A DNA stretch of 64,000 nt from Acheta domesticus (Eukaryota > Arthropoda > Insecta > Orthoptera > Gryllidae). Location: assembly GCA_031308135.1 (NCBI GenBank), contig JAHLJT010009436.1, positions 222,499,977-222,563,976 of the forward strand, written 5' to 3'. The first letter of the stretch is position 1; every line of letters begins with the position of its first letter. The notes under the pieces were generated by a model that saw only the letters and a list, made by a program, of their open reading frames with translations, did not search any database and had not been told where the DNA came from. A program made the translations under genes and the position numbers. Shown in pieces: positions 1-10,449 of this stretch.

Positions 1-1
1 A

Positions 2-710
2 ATTTCCCAAGATGACAAATGCCGCATTTGCCTGGAGCAAGTAGAAACCATTGATCATATTGTCTCAGCTTGTCCAATCCTAGCAAAGACCGAATACCTT
101 AAAAGACATGACAGGGTGTGTAGCTACCTCCACTGGCAGATCTGTACCGCCCTCGAAGTTCCAAACACATGCCCCAAGTGGTACGAACACTCACCGAAAC
201 CGGTGACGTCTGTTGGATTGTGTACGATATTGTACGACCAACAAATTCAAACTGATCGCACGATAGCGGCAAACAAACCGGATATAGTTATCCGGGATTT
301 GGCGAAAAAATCGTGTTTACTTATCGATGTTGCTGTACCTTGCGATCAAAACGTCGTTACCAAGGAGGCAGAGAAACGTCTTAAATACAAGAGTTTGGAA
401 ATCGAGATCAGCCGAATGTGGGGCGTAAAAGCACAGGTCGTCCCGATAGTTATCGGAGCTCTGGGATTTGTTCCGCAAAATTTGAGTAAGAACTTGTTCT
501 AAACTCCCAGGTAATTCAAAAGACTGGGAAGTGCAAGAAATAGCTTTATTTGGAACAGCCCACATTTTGCGTAAAGTATTGTAGAGGCACTGATAGTCAC
601 CGAATCTGCTCCTTAGGTAGTTGGTTGCAACCTGGAGTAGATTTTATATTCAGCCGACTCATAAGATCTTTAGTCGTGATGTAATGGAATAATAATAATA
701 ATAATGCAAT
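2..710 (+). mobile_element. 5'-truncated LINE with R2-type C-terminal domain, copy 1
   Basis: Frame 2..502 is open from the window edge to TAA. It starts with a Cys/His cluster (C-R-I-C, later H and C in DHIVSAC), then the segment KPDIVIRDLAKKSCLLIDVA, then AVPCDQNVVTKEAEK. The order CCHC-like finger followed by a PD...D-x-(V/A) core matches the C-terminal end of R2-like non-LTR retrotransposons, where the finger and restriction-like endonuclease act in target-primed integration. The reverse transcriptase itself is missing and would lie left of the window. The coding part is followed by about 190 bp of 3' UTR ending in an (AAT)n tail near 690-708. It could be the intact 3' end of a longer element, since the left edge is cut by the window. 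Family assignment rests on remembered motif similarity. Confidence 0.75.
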
Positions 711-726
711 AAATAATATAATATAA

Positions 727-1215
727 ATTGATCATATTGTCTCAGCGTGTCCAATCCTGGCAAAGACCGAATACTTGAAAAGACACGACAGGGTGTGTAG
801 CTACCTCCACTGGCAGATCTGTACCGCCCTCGAAATTCCAAACACATGCCCCAAGTGGTACGAACACTCACCGAAACCGGTGACGTGTGTTGGATTGTGT
901 ACGATATTGTACGACCAACAAATTCAAACTGATCGCACGATAGCGGCAAACAAACCGGATATAGTTATCAGGGATTTGGAGAAAACATCGTGTTTACTAG
1001 TCGATGTTGCTGTACCTTGCGATCAAAACGTCGTTACCAAGGAGGCAGAGAAACGTCTTCAATACAAGAGTTGGGAAATCGAGATCAGCCGAATGTGGGG
1101 GTTTAAAAGCACAGGTCGTTTTATTTTGAGCCGACTCATAACATCTTTAGTCGTGATGTAGTGGAATAATAATAATAACAACAATAACAATAACAACAAC
1201 AACAACAACAACAAA
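727..1215 (+). mobile_element. Second 5'-truncated copy of the same LINE, internally deleted
   Basis: From ATTGATCATATTGTCTCAGC onward this repeats the copy at 50-700 almost base for base, in the same orientation. The reading frame 727..1161 keeps the Cys/His cluster and the PDIVIRD...LVDVAVPCDQ core. Just after GGTCG the sequence jumps to the common 3' tail (GCCGACTCATAA...), so about 200 bp of the endonuclease end and 3' UTR present in copy 1 are missing and the frame closes at 1161. The tail is (AAT)n followed by (AAC)n to 1215. The short start point is typical of incomplete target-primed reverse transcription. It is not functional. Confidence 0.75.
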
Positions 1216-1289
1216 AGTGCGTTTTTCGACCCATCTGTCTCGCTAGTGTCAAAGAATGCAAGTCGAAATCTACAAAAACGAAAGTTCAC

Positions 1290-1690
1290 TTCACTCCATT
1301 AAGAGACGCACCGAACCCATTGCGCCCACTGTGTGGCAAGAGCAACGGTAGAGCACGGCGGCGGTGGGCGTGGTGGAGGGGACGGCGCGGCGTGGACGCT
1401 TTCGCCGCCGCCGCCGCCGCCACCACCATTGTATGCGGGCGCCGCGCCGCGCCGCGCCGCGCCGCGGCGCGCCGTCTGAGCCCCGCCCCCGCGCCGCCAT
1501 CTCGCTCGCGGGCGGGCGGGCGGGCGGGCGGGCGACGGGCGACGGCGCGTCGCCCTGGCCGGCGCGGCGGAGCGGACCATCCCGGAACCGGCCCCGGCGG
1601 CGGGGAATCTCGCGCGCCCATTGTCTGCGCCGCCGAAAAGCGAAATGGCCGTTTTCCGCCACTTCTCACCCGGTCGCGATTCATCTCTTC
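1290..1690. other. CpG- and GC-rich island
   Basis: About 400 bp of strongly GC-rich sequence in an AT-rich surrounding, with (GCC)n at 1401-1425, a GCGCC-type stretch at 1440-1472 and GGGC repeats at 1509-1540. Reading frames are open on both strands but give only Arg/Ala/Pro-rich low-complexity products, so I do not call a protein. It may be a promoter-type CpG island or an unrecognised 5' exon. It lies 3' of the minus-strand gene's last exon, so if it is a promoter it belongs to another transcript. No TATA box or clear splice pair was found. Confidence 0.4.
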
Positions 1691-1720
1691 CAGCCGGGCT
1701 TTCTGATTATGAAACGTTAG

Positions 1721-4225
1721 TGTGCATTTTTGGGGGGAAATAATGCGGTTCGTAATGCCTTATGAGAATGAACAAATCACAGTTTTGGTTTAAAAAATAT
1801 TGCTGATTTTGCTTTCAGGATTTTGTCAAGTGTTTTGTATTTAAAGGAATATAATTAAAGTAAATTTTAAGAATGTTGATTAAGGTTAATGATTAAGATT
1901 GTTGCATTTTGTTTCTTCTAGTTCCAACAAATTTTTGTGTGATTGATGACACTTGATCGTGTGTAATAGGTTTTTCCATAATTTGTATGCCACTTCAATT
2001 TCTTCCGTTATGTCTTCTATTGATATGTAATTCCCAAATTTTCTAAATTCCTAACATTTGTATTTTTTGTTTCAGGTGAGTATTGCATGTACGCTGAACC
2101 GGAAGTGGTGCCTGCCTTGTAAGTTATTATATTATTATCACTACAGAGAATTTGAGTAGACTCCTTGTGTGCGTGCATGTGTAAATACGGTTCCCCCATT
2201 TCCCTTGCACCAATCGAGACATACGAGGTGTCATTCGACGCGTCTCCTGATGAGGAACTGATTATTTGTTTCCGAATCTGGACAGAAAAGTCTAAGAAAT
2301 TTCCAAAAACGTGCTTTTGCGAGTTTTAACGCTGCGATCGTAGCGGATAAATGGAGAATTAAACCAGTACCACCTAAATACTAGATCGATGTAGGTGGCG
2401 TTGGTTGAACACCTTCGTAATCCAGGAAGGCCGTATATTACGCCTGAGATACATTTAAATATTCTAGTTATCAATATTATCGTATGCACTGTTTCGAGGA
2501 GGCGGCTAGTGCCCTCTGGTTCTGCTCTTGTACTTCAACCCAAGTTTCGTTTAGGTATCAGAAGTCGTTAATCTATTCAGTCGTCGTTTTATAGATGAGG
2601 GGTTGTGAACAAGGAAGATCGAGCTTTGCGCCTCCCCGGCGGCGGCGGCTGCAGGCTGCTTTTGAGGGCATCGCCCACCGTTGCGTGTCGGCGCCCCTCA
2701 GCTGTAAAGTATGGAAACGAGACAGGGGCGGCCCCGTTATAGAGAAGAGAAAATAGAGTCCGCCGAATAAAGCGATCTAATCAACTTGCCGAAAAAACTC
2801 GCCTTTGTGGTGTAGCGGAAATGTGCAGGCAAATATAAATTCTGGACGTGGCTCGCTTTTAGTCTAACCCACGCTGCTCTTCGCTTTGAGAAGAAAAAGT
2901 TATAATAGCCAATTTCAGAAATTCTATCAGTAGGTACGTACAAGTTATGGAACACTAATATTAACTGTCGCAATGAAAATGAAAACATGTTTTCGGTGTG
3001 AAAGAGTTCTCTTAGGTTGTTTTTAATTAAAGTCACCAAAATTGTTGAGGGAATCGAAAAATCCTAATATGATCAGATTTAGATATTTACAATCATTTCT
3101 ATCGATAATGTTGGTAGAATACTCCCGGATAATGATTTCGCCCTTTTTAGACAACGTAGTAACGAAACTTGAGTCGGACAGTTTCCTTCGATGTATGCTG
3201 ACGCCTCAAGTTGCAAATCGTTAAGTTTCGCCATTCAGACGAGGCTAATCTTAAGATTCAAGCCAAATATACAAGTATAAACCCAATGGCTCTTAATCTA
3301 TTTTCTTCCTTGATTTCTTAGCTATTCGATATGACGAAATTCATTATCATTGAGACTGGTGGTTGGCCTTTAATCAAGACTTGGCTGCATTTACCCACTT
3401 CGAGGAGCATCACGTGGTCTAGTGTAATGAACTGGAACACCCCAGTTACACTGTATTGGTCGTGCAACCGATTTTTATCAGTAACGTGGTATTTTAATGA
3501 CCTTTCACTCTTCCAAATATTTTCGACTAGCAGTAGCAGTCATCTTGTCTTATAAATGAATAATCTGCAGAAATATTATTTGACTCGCCTAAATGGTTAA
3601 AAAATGTAGTCTAGAACAATGCAGTATGTTGTCAGCAGACAACATACAACCACGTGCGCTGTGTAGAGGTGAAGCCTTGACCCTAATTTAAAAAAAAAAT
3701 GAAATTTCTCGTCACAAAATGTGCCACGGCCTTATTTGATCTCTTACTATAATTATGTGAAAGCAATTTGACGTAAAATTTACACTAGAAAGTATGCTAA
3801 GCTAATGAGTTTTCTTCAATGTTGTTGCTGTAGCATCACTAAGATGAGAAGTATTTCAGTAATTTCCATAGAAAATCGATTGCGATACATAAGAGAAAAT
3901 TAAGAACCCACTACGTATTCCAAATTATTGAACGCCCTGGAGAATTATGCTTAAAACGCTCAGTAAGATTATAAATAAAGTCGGTGTCCTATCTCTCTGT
4001 ATGAGGAAAATACTTTTTCAGTGTAGTCAATACGAGCTCTTCTTTTATCACACCATCAATTCCCCTCTTTAGGCGTTAAAGGTACAAAAGAAATCAATCA
4101 AGAATTGAAAAAGTGTAAAAAAATGTGTTCATTAAAATTGTCCGTAGGAATGAACAGCCGTATGAATTCAAAGCGAAAGTAAGACAACGCCTTAGGGGTC
4201 GAGCGAACCACTGATTTGGAGGGAC
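1721..4225. other. AT-rich stretch without recognisable gene
   Basis: Mostly AT-rich sequence with frequent stops in all frames. A short GC-rich patch at 2630-2735 has no convincing splice borders or reading frame. I see no TE protein or inverted repeat here. Confidence 0.5.
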
Positions 4226-4309
4226 GTGGCTGGTTCATTCCCGACAAAGGGCCAGAAATGTACATGTGTCCTTAACATTGGTAAGTTTGTGGATCCGGTT
4301 TCAGCAGAC

Positions 4310-4510
4310 GGAAATCGAATTTGTATTCCGACTGCTCTGATCAATGGTTTCTCCGTTTCCCCCATCACTTCCGGGCGAGTGCCGGAGCAGCTTCCTTTGC
4401 AACGGGCCACGGACCGCGCGTTATCTTTCCTTTCCATCATCATCAGTCAGTCGTCGTCGCCGTTGTCGTTATTTATAATCTCCTACAATCCGGATCGGAG
4501 ATAACATCCT
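4310..4510 (+). mobile_element. Truncated SINE-like repeat (copy 4 of the family)
   Basis: The stretch from about CTGCTCTGATCAATGG through GCCGGAGCAGCTTCC to CACGGACCGCGCG matches the body of the repeats at 10.64-11.0 kb, 28.47-28.99 kb (reverse) and 35.09-35.43 kb. The tRNA-like head seen in the other copies is absent. A short CATCATC/GTCGTC microsatellite follows the body. Assigned by visual alignment to the other copies. Confidence 0.55.
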
Positions 4511-4795
4511 GTTCTAACCCACCCTGTCATAACCGGCGTACGCCGGTGACGAGGCCTTGAGGACTTCACAACCACACGGAACCCACGCGCGGAAAAAGAA
4601 ATCTGCGTAGCAAATGCCGGCAATAAAAAACGAACATAAAGCTCGAAGACCCTCTTCGAAAGAAAACACAAAACTGAAAACGCCAAAACGTGTTTATCAA
4701 AATCATACGCGGGAATAAATAAATAAATAAACAAATAAATAAATACATTGAAGCACAAGGGTCGAAAACGAACAACGAGCTGAGGTCCGGAAGAG

Positions 4796-5014
4796 TCAGT
4801 GCGTGAGCCAGACGTCGCGCGGCGCCGTCTTGGAGGGGTCGAAGGCGTAACGCGTCGTCGCTGGCCGCCGCCGCGTAGAAATAGCGGCCGTCGCGCGGCG
4901 CGGCGGTGGGGGCGGGCGCGCCGGCCGGCGCGGCGCCCAGCGACGCCATGCTGTGCTGCTGGTACCACAGGAACTCGCAGTGGCCGTCCTGCGTCGCGTC
5001 CGCCGGCACGCCGC
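4796..5014 (-). CDS. Last coding exon of unrecognised multi-exon host gene (exon A), with 1-nt frameshift
   Basis: On the minus strand a CCCCAG acceptor precedes GCGGCGTGCCG. The frame gives a segment with FLWYQQHSMAS and DGRYFYAAAASDD. The GC-rich island and coding character end at TGA (4798-4796). As it stands, the frame that opens the exon runs past this point into simple repeat. Ignoring one T of the pair at 4850-4849 brings in AFDPSKTAPRDVWLTH and the TGA, where the GC content drops sharply. The exon is 219 nt, one more than a multiple of three after its phase-1 start, as expected for a single insertion. Its first two bases complete the Gly codon left open by the previous exon (10078). 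The protein family is not recognised. The extra base may be a sequencing error, an allele or a true inactivating change. Confidence 0.65.
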   Translation of the reverse strand, partial: AACRRTRRRTATASSCGTSSTAWRRWAPRRPARPPPPPRRATAAISTRRRPATTRYAFDPSKTAPRDVWLTH

Positions 5015-6290
5015 CTGGGGCGAACGTTTAACAATCGGAAACTCACTCCCGAAACACGTGTGTGGCTAAATTTTCTACACGTTAAAAAAAATTAGTCTAC
5101 TATTGTGGTTGATACCTCTTTATCCGTGAAAGTTTATTCAACAATCGGTTTTGCAGGATATTGTTTTATTTATTTATTATTTAGTCAACGAAAACCTGGA
5201 ACACAGGGTATCGGCGCTGCCTACATATCGCTTCAATCTACACCTACTTTTATACCGAAAGTTTATTTCAGTCAAAAAATATATCGAAATATTTCCCGGT
5301 ATTCTTAGCATTACTTTATATGTATTCTTGTATTGATAAGTATTCAAACACAAACCTATTTAAAAATGATAAGGTCATGGATTTCATTGCATTGTTCTCC
5401 TGACATTTAGTTTGTTTTGATACAGGCGCGAGATTTGGAAGAAAGTGCTACAAATCGCTCCGGAGTGGCACTACATCACTGGATATCCTGAACTATGACG
5501 ATTCTTTTAGGAGAAGTCAGTTGACAGTTATTTCCCCAAATGTTGTAATATTAATTTCCATTTCCTCTAGTAAAGCAAAGATCCTTTAAAAGGAAATAAT
5601 ATACTAGTCAGATTTCAATTGGTCAAATGACAGTAAAATTAAAAAAAAATTGAATCGAAAGTAGATTTTGTAAGTTTACTTAAGAGAGCAATAATTACAT
5701 TTTCCTACGACTGTTTTTTTCCTACCGTATAAGAGGTTTAACAAATTAAGTTTCTCGTGTGTTAAAAGAGCTGTCTGCCCGTAAGTGAAAATTGTTAATT
5801 TCTAGAACTTTTTACTCTATTTCACATTATTGCTATATGGAAAAAATAACACTGGCCGACGTTCTTAAACTTTTGAAAAGTAACAGAAACGAAACTCACT
5901 AATTCTGATCAATTTTGGGTCGCTGAATACGAATATGATTGCCGTTCTACTGGATTAGCTCTTATTTTTCTGTAACGTGTAGTTGCCAAATTTACCATAA
6001 TAGGCATAATGAGCTATCGTGAAGGTACCGGAAAATGGGCTCTATGACTGCAAAAAGGAAATCAACTTCGTTTTGGCACTTGTGTCAAAGGCAATCAATT
6101 TTCAAAATTCTATAAATTAATTTATTAAATCGAAACAATTTAAAAACTCTATATTCAGTTAGATTACTAGCACTTAAAAACTGTACTTTAGCATTTACAT
6201 ACTCAGAATAGTTTATAAGGTATGATGTTCACTTATGTATACAGACCAGTCACTTAGTTTTGGAAAACACTGTCTAAGATACTTAAATCC
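5015..6290. other. Intron sequence, AT-rich, nothing recognised
   Basis: This lies between the last two exons of the minus-strand gene. It contains many stops in all frames, A/T homopolymers and no repeat related to others in the window that I could see. Confidence 0.5.
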
Positions 6291-6291
6291 T

Positions 6292-6805
6292 TCACCTTCT
6301 TTGTCTATTCCTTTTACGTAATTCATGAGGTCCATCTTCATTCTGCAGATATTGAGTTAGTGTCCTCATTGGTTCCGGTTGGTGCTGCAATATCAATAGT
6401 TTCCCAATCGTTCGGAGGAGTAGGTGCATGTAAATTTTTTCCATGAGGCACTGGTCTGATCGAGGATTGCAAGTTTGGATATTCAATGGTACGCTGTTTC
6501 TTCTTGCTACTTCCTGCTGTATTCGTCATGCAGAAACAAGTCGCCAACGTGACTCCATATTATCGGAACAGCAAAAGGCATCCTTTTCTTGGTTTTTTAA
6601 GCCAGGTCGTCAGACACTTCATACAACGCACAAGAGGGGCCCAGCTTTTATCCTGATCCTCAATCTTACAGTCAAAACAAAAATAATATAATTCCCTAAC
6701 GTCATCATTCATCGATCTAATCTGAGACTTAACCATAAACACGCCACAGATGTAACAATATCAGCCCGGTGAGTTTTTACAACCTCTGCGGGAAGTACTT
6801 GACAT
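6292..6805 (-). pseudogene. Decayed copy of a multicopy zinc-binding protein (TE-associated)
   Basis: Starting at ATG 6805-6803 one minus-strand frame runs through MSSTSRRGCKNSPG, a TGA stop, then YCYICGVFMVKSQ, a middle part with QDKSWAPLVRCMKCL, a TAA stop at about 6560, then LATCFCMTNTAGSSKK and YPNLQSSIRPVPHG. A one-base shift near 6340 gives the tail. The paired cysteines (C-Y-I-C, C-M-K-C, C-F-C), the block DQDKSWAP and the block YPNLxSSxRPVPH are features I associate with a protein found in many copies in arthropod genomes. That family has no established function that I know of. Two in-frame stops and one shift make this a pseudogene. It lies inside the last intron of the host gene and shares its strand. 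Confidence 0.65.
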
Positions 6806-7197
6806 TTTGCACAGGAAAGCGAAATTTAGAACCACAGCACATCCACTAAATTACTGTACTGTATGATAACAGTAAAACAGTTTCGAAAATACAGTACAAT
6901 AACTGAAGTTACTGAGTAAAATTTCGTAAGTAGATTCACACGACAAATATTTTCACACTTGAGAGATTACTTACTGCACAATACATAATAGAAAGACTGA
7001 GCCACGCAACAACGGCACTTTCTACTTTATATATTTGCTCGCCCGCGTCATCGTGCCGTCCAATGGCGCCACATAGACGAGGTGGCTACATTCAGTGTGT
7101 AAAAGAAAAACTTAAAAACAAAACAATCGAAGGGGAAGGAACACAAGTGTCAAGGGTTTCAATCATCGCGAATTTCTCTTTCTCCGTTTCGTTGTTT

Positions 7198-7199
<2 letters not shown>
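6806..7199. other. Intron sequence, nothing recognised
   Basis: Upstream side of the pseudogene ending at 6805. It could hold the 5' flank of that mobile element, but no terminal repeat was identified. Confidence 0.4.
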
Positions 7200-7202
<3 letters not shown>

Positions 7203-7264
<62 letters not shown>

Positions 7265-7375
7265 GTATATATATATGTATATATATATGTATATATATAC
7301 ATATATATATATGTATATATATGTATATATATGTATGTATATATATGTATATATATATATGTATATATATATTGA
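7203..7375. repeat. TA-rich microsatellite with GTATATATAT spacers
   Basis: A pure (TA)n run of about 50 bp is followed by blocks of (TA)3-6 separated by TG. Tyr/Ile-rich reading frames on both strands come from this repeat and are not genes. Confidence 0.95.
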
Positions 7376-7379
7376 TGCA

Positions 7380-8495
7380 AACAACAAGATGCTGCTGTTT
7401 TTCACCAACTGAGTGAAATACTATTTATTTCTCACTCTAGTAACATTGTGGAAATGGTTTCTTTGATGATTATTGAAGCCAAAATGGTAAAAACTGGCAA
7501 CTATGCGTTACACAAAAATACGAGCTAATCTAGAAAAACAGCTGTCAATTTCGAATGCAGCATCCTGAAATTAATTAGAATCAGTGGTTTTCCTTTGTGT
7601 AACTAAACTGACGTCGGCGTGTGTAATGATTTAATAAAATATATCACAAAATAAAAACAAGGAATTCATCATTCAAACACATTCCTGCCAGTTGGCAAAA
7701 ATATTTATTCACAGCAGAGTTTAAAACGAAAATAATACGAAATAGCAATTAGTAAAGAACATAAACGCAATACAATTCTCAGTTGTTTTTTAGAACAAAT
7801 CTGGCAAATATATTTTCGTATGGAGCCCCTATTCCCAGCCACGTGCCGCTGCAGCATCCACGTGTACACCCTTTCCTGGATTTGGAGGGGAAATGACAAC
7901 GGAGTCAGGGGAAGCTGCCCGTGCTCACAGGAGCGCCGGGCTTCTGGGCAAGTAGCTCTTGCGGGCAAGGATTGGCATGCCTACCCTGTATCGTCGCCAT
8001 GCCTCCTAGGGATGCGACGTCGATCCCCAAGTTTTCAAAACATCGACGTATTGAAGCCTATATGTTTTGAACACTGATGTTTTGTTCGTGGATGAAAAAT
8101 TCCTATAATCACAATTTTGTAAAAGATAAAATAACCTATCAAATAACTGATGCTAGCACTGTCTGCATATGGGTTCGATCCAAACGAACGCGGTTTGTAC
8201 TACCTTCATTGAGGAGCCTTTCCCTCGACCGAGATTGTCCTGACATGTTCGCCTCCTCGTATGGAGAGTCAATTTTATAACTTTCAGTTCAATCCCAGTT
8301 AACCAATCTTAATTACAGATTAACATACACGCTACTGTCATATTAAATTTCGTTCAGCACGAATTTAATGTTACAGGCTACTAAACCAGCTTTAAAACAT
8401 CGATACTTAAAAACATAATGTATTTTGGTTGATGTAAAATTAACATCGGTGTTTTAAGTCTGAACTTCGATGTTCGGCAACATCAATGTTTTGTT
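7380..8495. other. Intron sequence with faint repeat traces
   Basis: Mostly unrecognised. The stretch 7820-8000 is richer in GC but has no gene signals. Around 8036-8090 and 8398-8500 there are runs containing ACATCGAT/GATGTTTT-type words like those at 58.9-59.8 kb, suggesting remnants of the same dispersed repeat. Confidence 0.4.
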
Positions 8496-8514
8496 GTCGA
8501 TGTCGCAATATAAT

Positions 8515-8665
8515 AGAAAGTTTTTGGTTGGCGAAGCGCTACAGCAATCTACAGCCCTATTGATCATCTGCCCACGCGCAATTCGTGTTTCGCATCACTC
8601 AACTTCTGTGCAATACGCAGAAAACCGCGCTGTCGATTGCGGTACGCCATGCCGGGCAAACACTC
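8515..8665. mobile_element. Palindromic MITE-like repeat, family P, copy 1
   Basis: Words such as GCGCTACAGCAATC near the left end and CTGTCGATTGCGGTACG near the right end are imperfect inverted repeats of one another. The core TGTTTCGCATCACT recurs at 13.70 kb. Related copies are at 11610-11760 and 13660-13795. No protein is encoded. Classified only by structure and copy number in the window. Confidence 0.5.
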
Positions 8666-8699
8666 CCCATACTTCGGTTTATGCACAGTCTGTTGACGT

Positions 8700-8793
8700 T
8701 TGATCAGCTGTTACGGTGTCATCCAGTCGGAAGCTTGACATCATTACTGTTGATGCCAACCAAGGTTTCGATTGGAATGACACCGTAACAGAT
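8700..8793. mobile_element. Short foldback element, family Q, copy 1
   Basis: The left arm GATCAGCTGTTACGGTGTCA pairs with the right arm around TGACACCGTAACAGATGATT, with ATCCAGTCGG/TCGATTGGA following inside. A second member with the same arm sequence is at 18981-19077. Noncoding. Confidence 0.6.
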
Positions 8794-8811
8794 GATTTAC
8801 GACAACGAACT

Positions 8812-9448
8812 TAGGGGCGCATCCAGCCGATCATCTTTGGGGGCATCATAGATTTTTGTTAAATAATAAATATATTATATTGTACATAGTTTTTGTAGTA
8901 TACAGTTGGTAACAGTCTTGTTTGTACAGTCCATAATTTGCTCGAAAAACATTAATTTTAAGTGGAAAATTAATACTAATGAAAAATATATTGCAAGATA
9001 ATTGAATAATTCCAGTTAAATAGAACGAAAATTGTACACCTAGACGAAACGGTCTTGTATTTGAAATTCACCAAGACATTTAGTCGCACGGGGACTAGCC
9101 GCTAGGAAGGTTTCCAAGCTGGTGAACTTCAAATTCAAGGCCGTTTCGTGTAGGTGTACAATGTTACATTTTATTTACCTGGAATAATTCAATTATCTTG
9201 TATTATATTTTTCATTAGTATTAATTTTCTACTTAAAATTAACGATTTTCAAGCAAATTATGGACTGTACAAACAAGATTGTTTCCAACTGTAGATGATA
9301 AAATACAAAATTATTTTTTAAATAATTACATAATTTTGATATAAATGAATATTTAATTGAATTATACCATAAAAAGGAGGATAATAAACGAAAACCTTAG
9401 GCCTTTTGGGGGAATCCATGGCCCCCAAGACCCTCTGGATCCGCCACT
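8812..9448. mobile_element. Imperfect TIR element containing a nested MITE
   Basis: The left end TTAGGGGCGCATCCAG...TTTGGGGGC and the right end GGCCCCCAAGACCCTCTGGA followed by TCCGCCACTG are inverted versions of one another with mismatches. Between them sits the separate foldback element at 8903-9291. No transposase is present. Probable nonautonomous DNA transposon of unknown superfamily. Confidence 0.4.
8903..9291. mobile_element. Long-arm foldback MITE flanked by TA (Tc1/mariner-like)
   Basis: The element begins CAGTTGGTAACAGTCTTG and ends in its complement, CAAGATTGTTTCCAACTG. Both arms extend about 190 bp through words such as TGTACAGTCCATAATTTGC and GTACACCTA-CGAAACGG, leaving a loop at about 9085-9115. 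Both ends are bordered by TA (8901-8902, 9292-9293), the duplication expected for Tc1/mariner-type insertion. No coding capacity. It is nested within the older element 8812-9448. Confidence 0.75.
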
Positions 9449-9465
9449 GATCTGACTACGTTTAA

Positions 9466-10054
9466 CCCGAGAGAGGTGGCGCGGGGTCTCTTATGACCCC
9501 ACGTATCTTGGCTTAGCTGCAGTTGCCTAATTTTGCGAGTGAGAAGATTTACATTTCACATACCTTCCACCACATTCCTTTAGCTTTTGTCTGAAGGATT
9601 TTCCAAATTTTATATGTAATAATTCATTTACAAATATTTGTGAAACCAATACAAACATCTTAAATTTCGTACTTTTTCTAAGTTGTGGGGATTGGCATTT
9701 GAAGCATTTTTCTATAAATTGTTTGTTTTTATGTGATACAATGTTAGAAAACGAAACTTCCTGACTTTTTTGATACGTTTCCCGTTTAAATATTCAAGAA
9801 AATGTAAATGGAGTCACTACATAAAATGAAAGATGCATGATAATTTTGCCTTTATTGTTTCAATTCCTCTTTTGCATGTTTGTTTATAATAGTGAATTAA
9901 ATTAATACGACGTTATAAATATTGATTATTATTAAAATACTAATATCGCACATATTTCTGGCTAAATATAATTTTATAAAGAAACAACTGAAAGGGGTCA
10001 GAAATGACCCGCGCCACCTCTAACGTAACTCCGGCAACCGCCACCTCTCCAGGG
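9466..10054. mobile_element. piggyBac-type MITE flanked by TTAA
   Basis: TTAA at 9462-9465 and 10055-10058 flank an element beginning CCCGAGAGAGGTGGCGCGGG and ending CCACCTCTCCAGGG, inverted copies of one another. A second inverted block (GGGGTCTCTTATGACCCC at the left, GGGGTCAGAAATGACCC near the right) lies inside. TTAA duplications and CCC..GGG ends are hallmarks of piggyBac elements. No transposase remains. In the host gene's direction it starts about 20 nt inside the intron after exon 10393-10078. Confidence 0.75.
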
Positions 10055-10077
10055 TTAAGTCAAAGCGCAGTGCGTAC

Positions 10078-10393
10078 CGCCGCCCAAGAGGCCGTCCGCG
10101 CCGCCGTGCGGGGGGCCGTGGGGGCCGCCGTCCAGCAGCGAGGCGCCCGCGGCGCCGCCCCCTCCGTGCTGCTGCTGCTTGGCGTCGGGCAGGCGGCGCA
10201 GGAACTTGTCGAGCACGTCGGCCTGCACCAGGTAGTGCGCCAGGCCGCAGTCGACGCGCAGCGGCGGCGCCGCGCTGGCCGCCGGCCGCCCGCGCAGCGT
10301 CACCACCTCGAAGCGCTCCGCGTGCGCGCGCGCGCCGTCCGCCAGCTCCAGGAACAGCTGCGCAAACGCACGCGCCGCGCCTGCGCTGCGCAC
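10078..10393 (-). CDS. Coding exon B of the unrecognised host gene
   Basis: The acceptor TTGAG is followed by GTGCGCAGC and the donor is G|GTACGC. The frame (phase 0 in, phase 1 out) gives a likely helical segment with RAFAQLFLELADGARAHAER, then FEVVTLRGRP, then LRVDCGLAHYLVQADVLDKF, LRRLPD and a Gln/Gly/His-rich tail. Alternating hydrophobic residues suggest a folded domain. Third codon positions are almost all G or C. Phase fits the exon upstream (ending at 12241, phase 0) and downstream (starting at 5014, phase 1). The acceptor lacks a good pyrimidine tract, which lowers certainty of the left border. I could not place the domain in a family. Confidence 0.7.
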
Positions 10394-10449
10394 CTCAAGG
10401 TCGCCCGAGGGCTGTTGCCATTAATTTACGGCAGCGTTGTCAAGGTCGA

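Noticed and set aside
7063..7416. Tyr/Ile-rich frames on both strands
   Set aside because: Products of the TA microsatellite.
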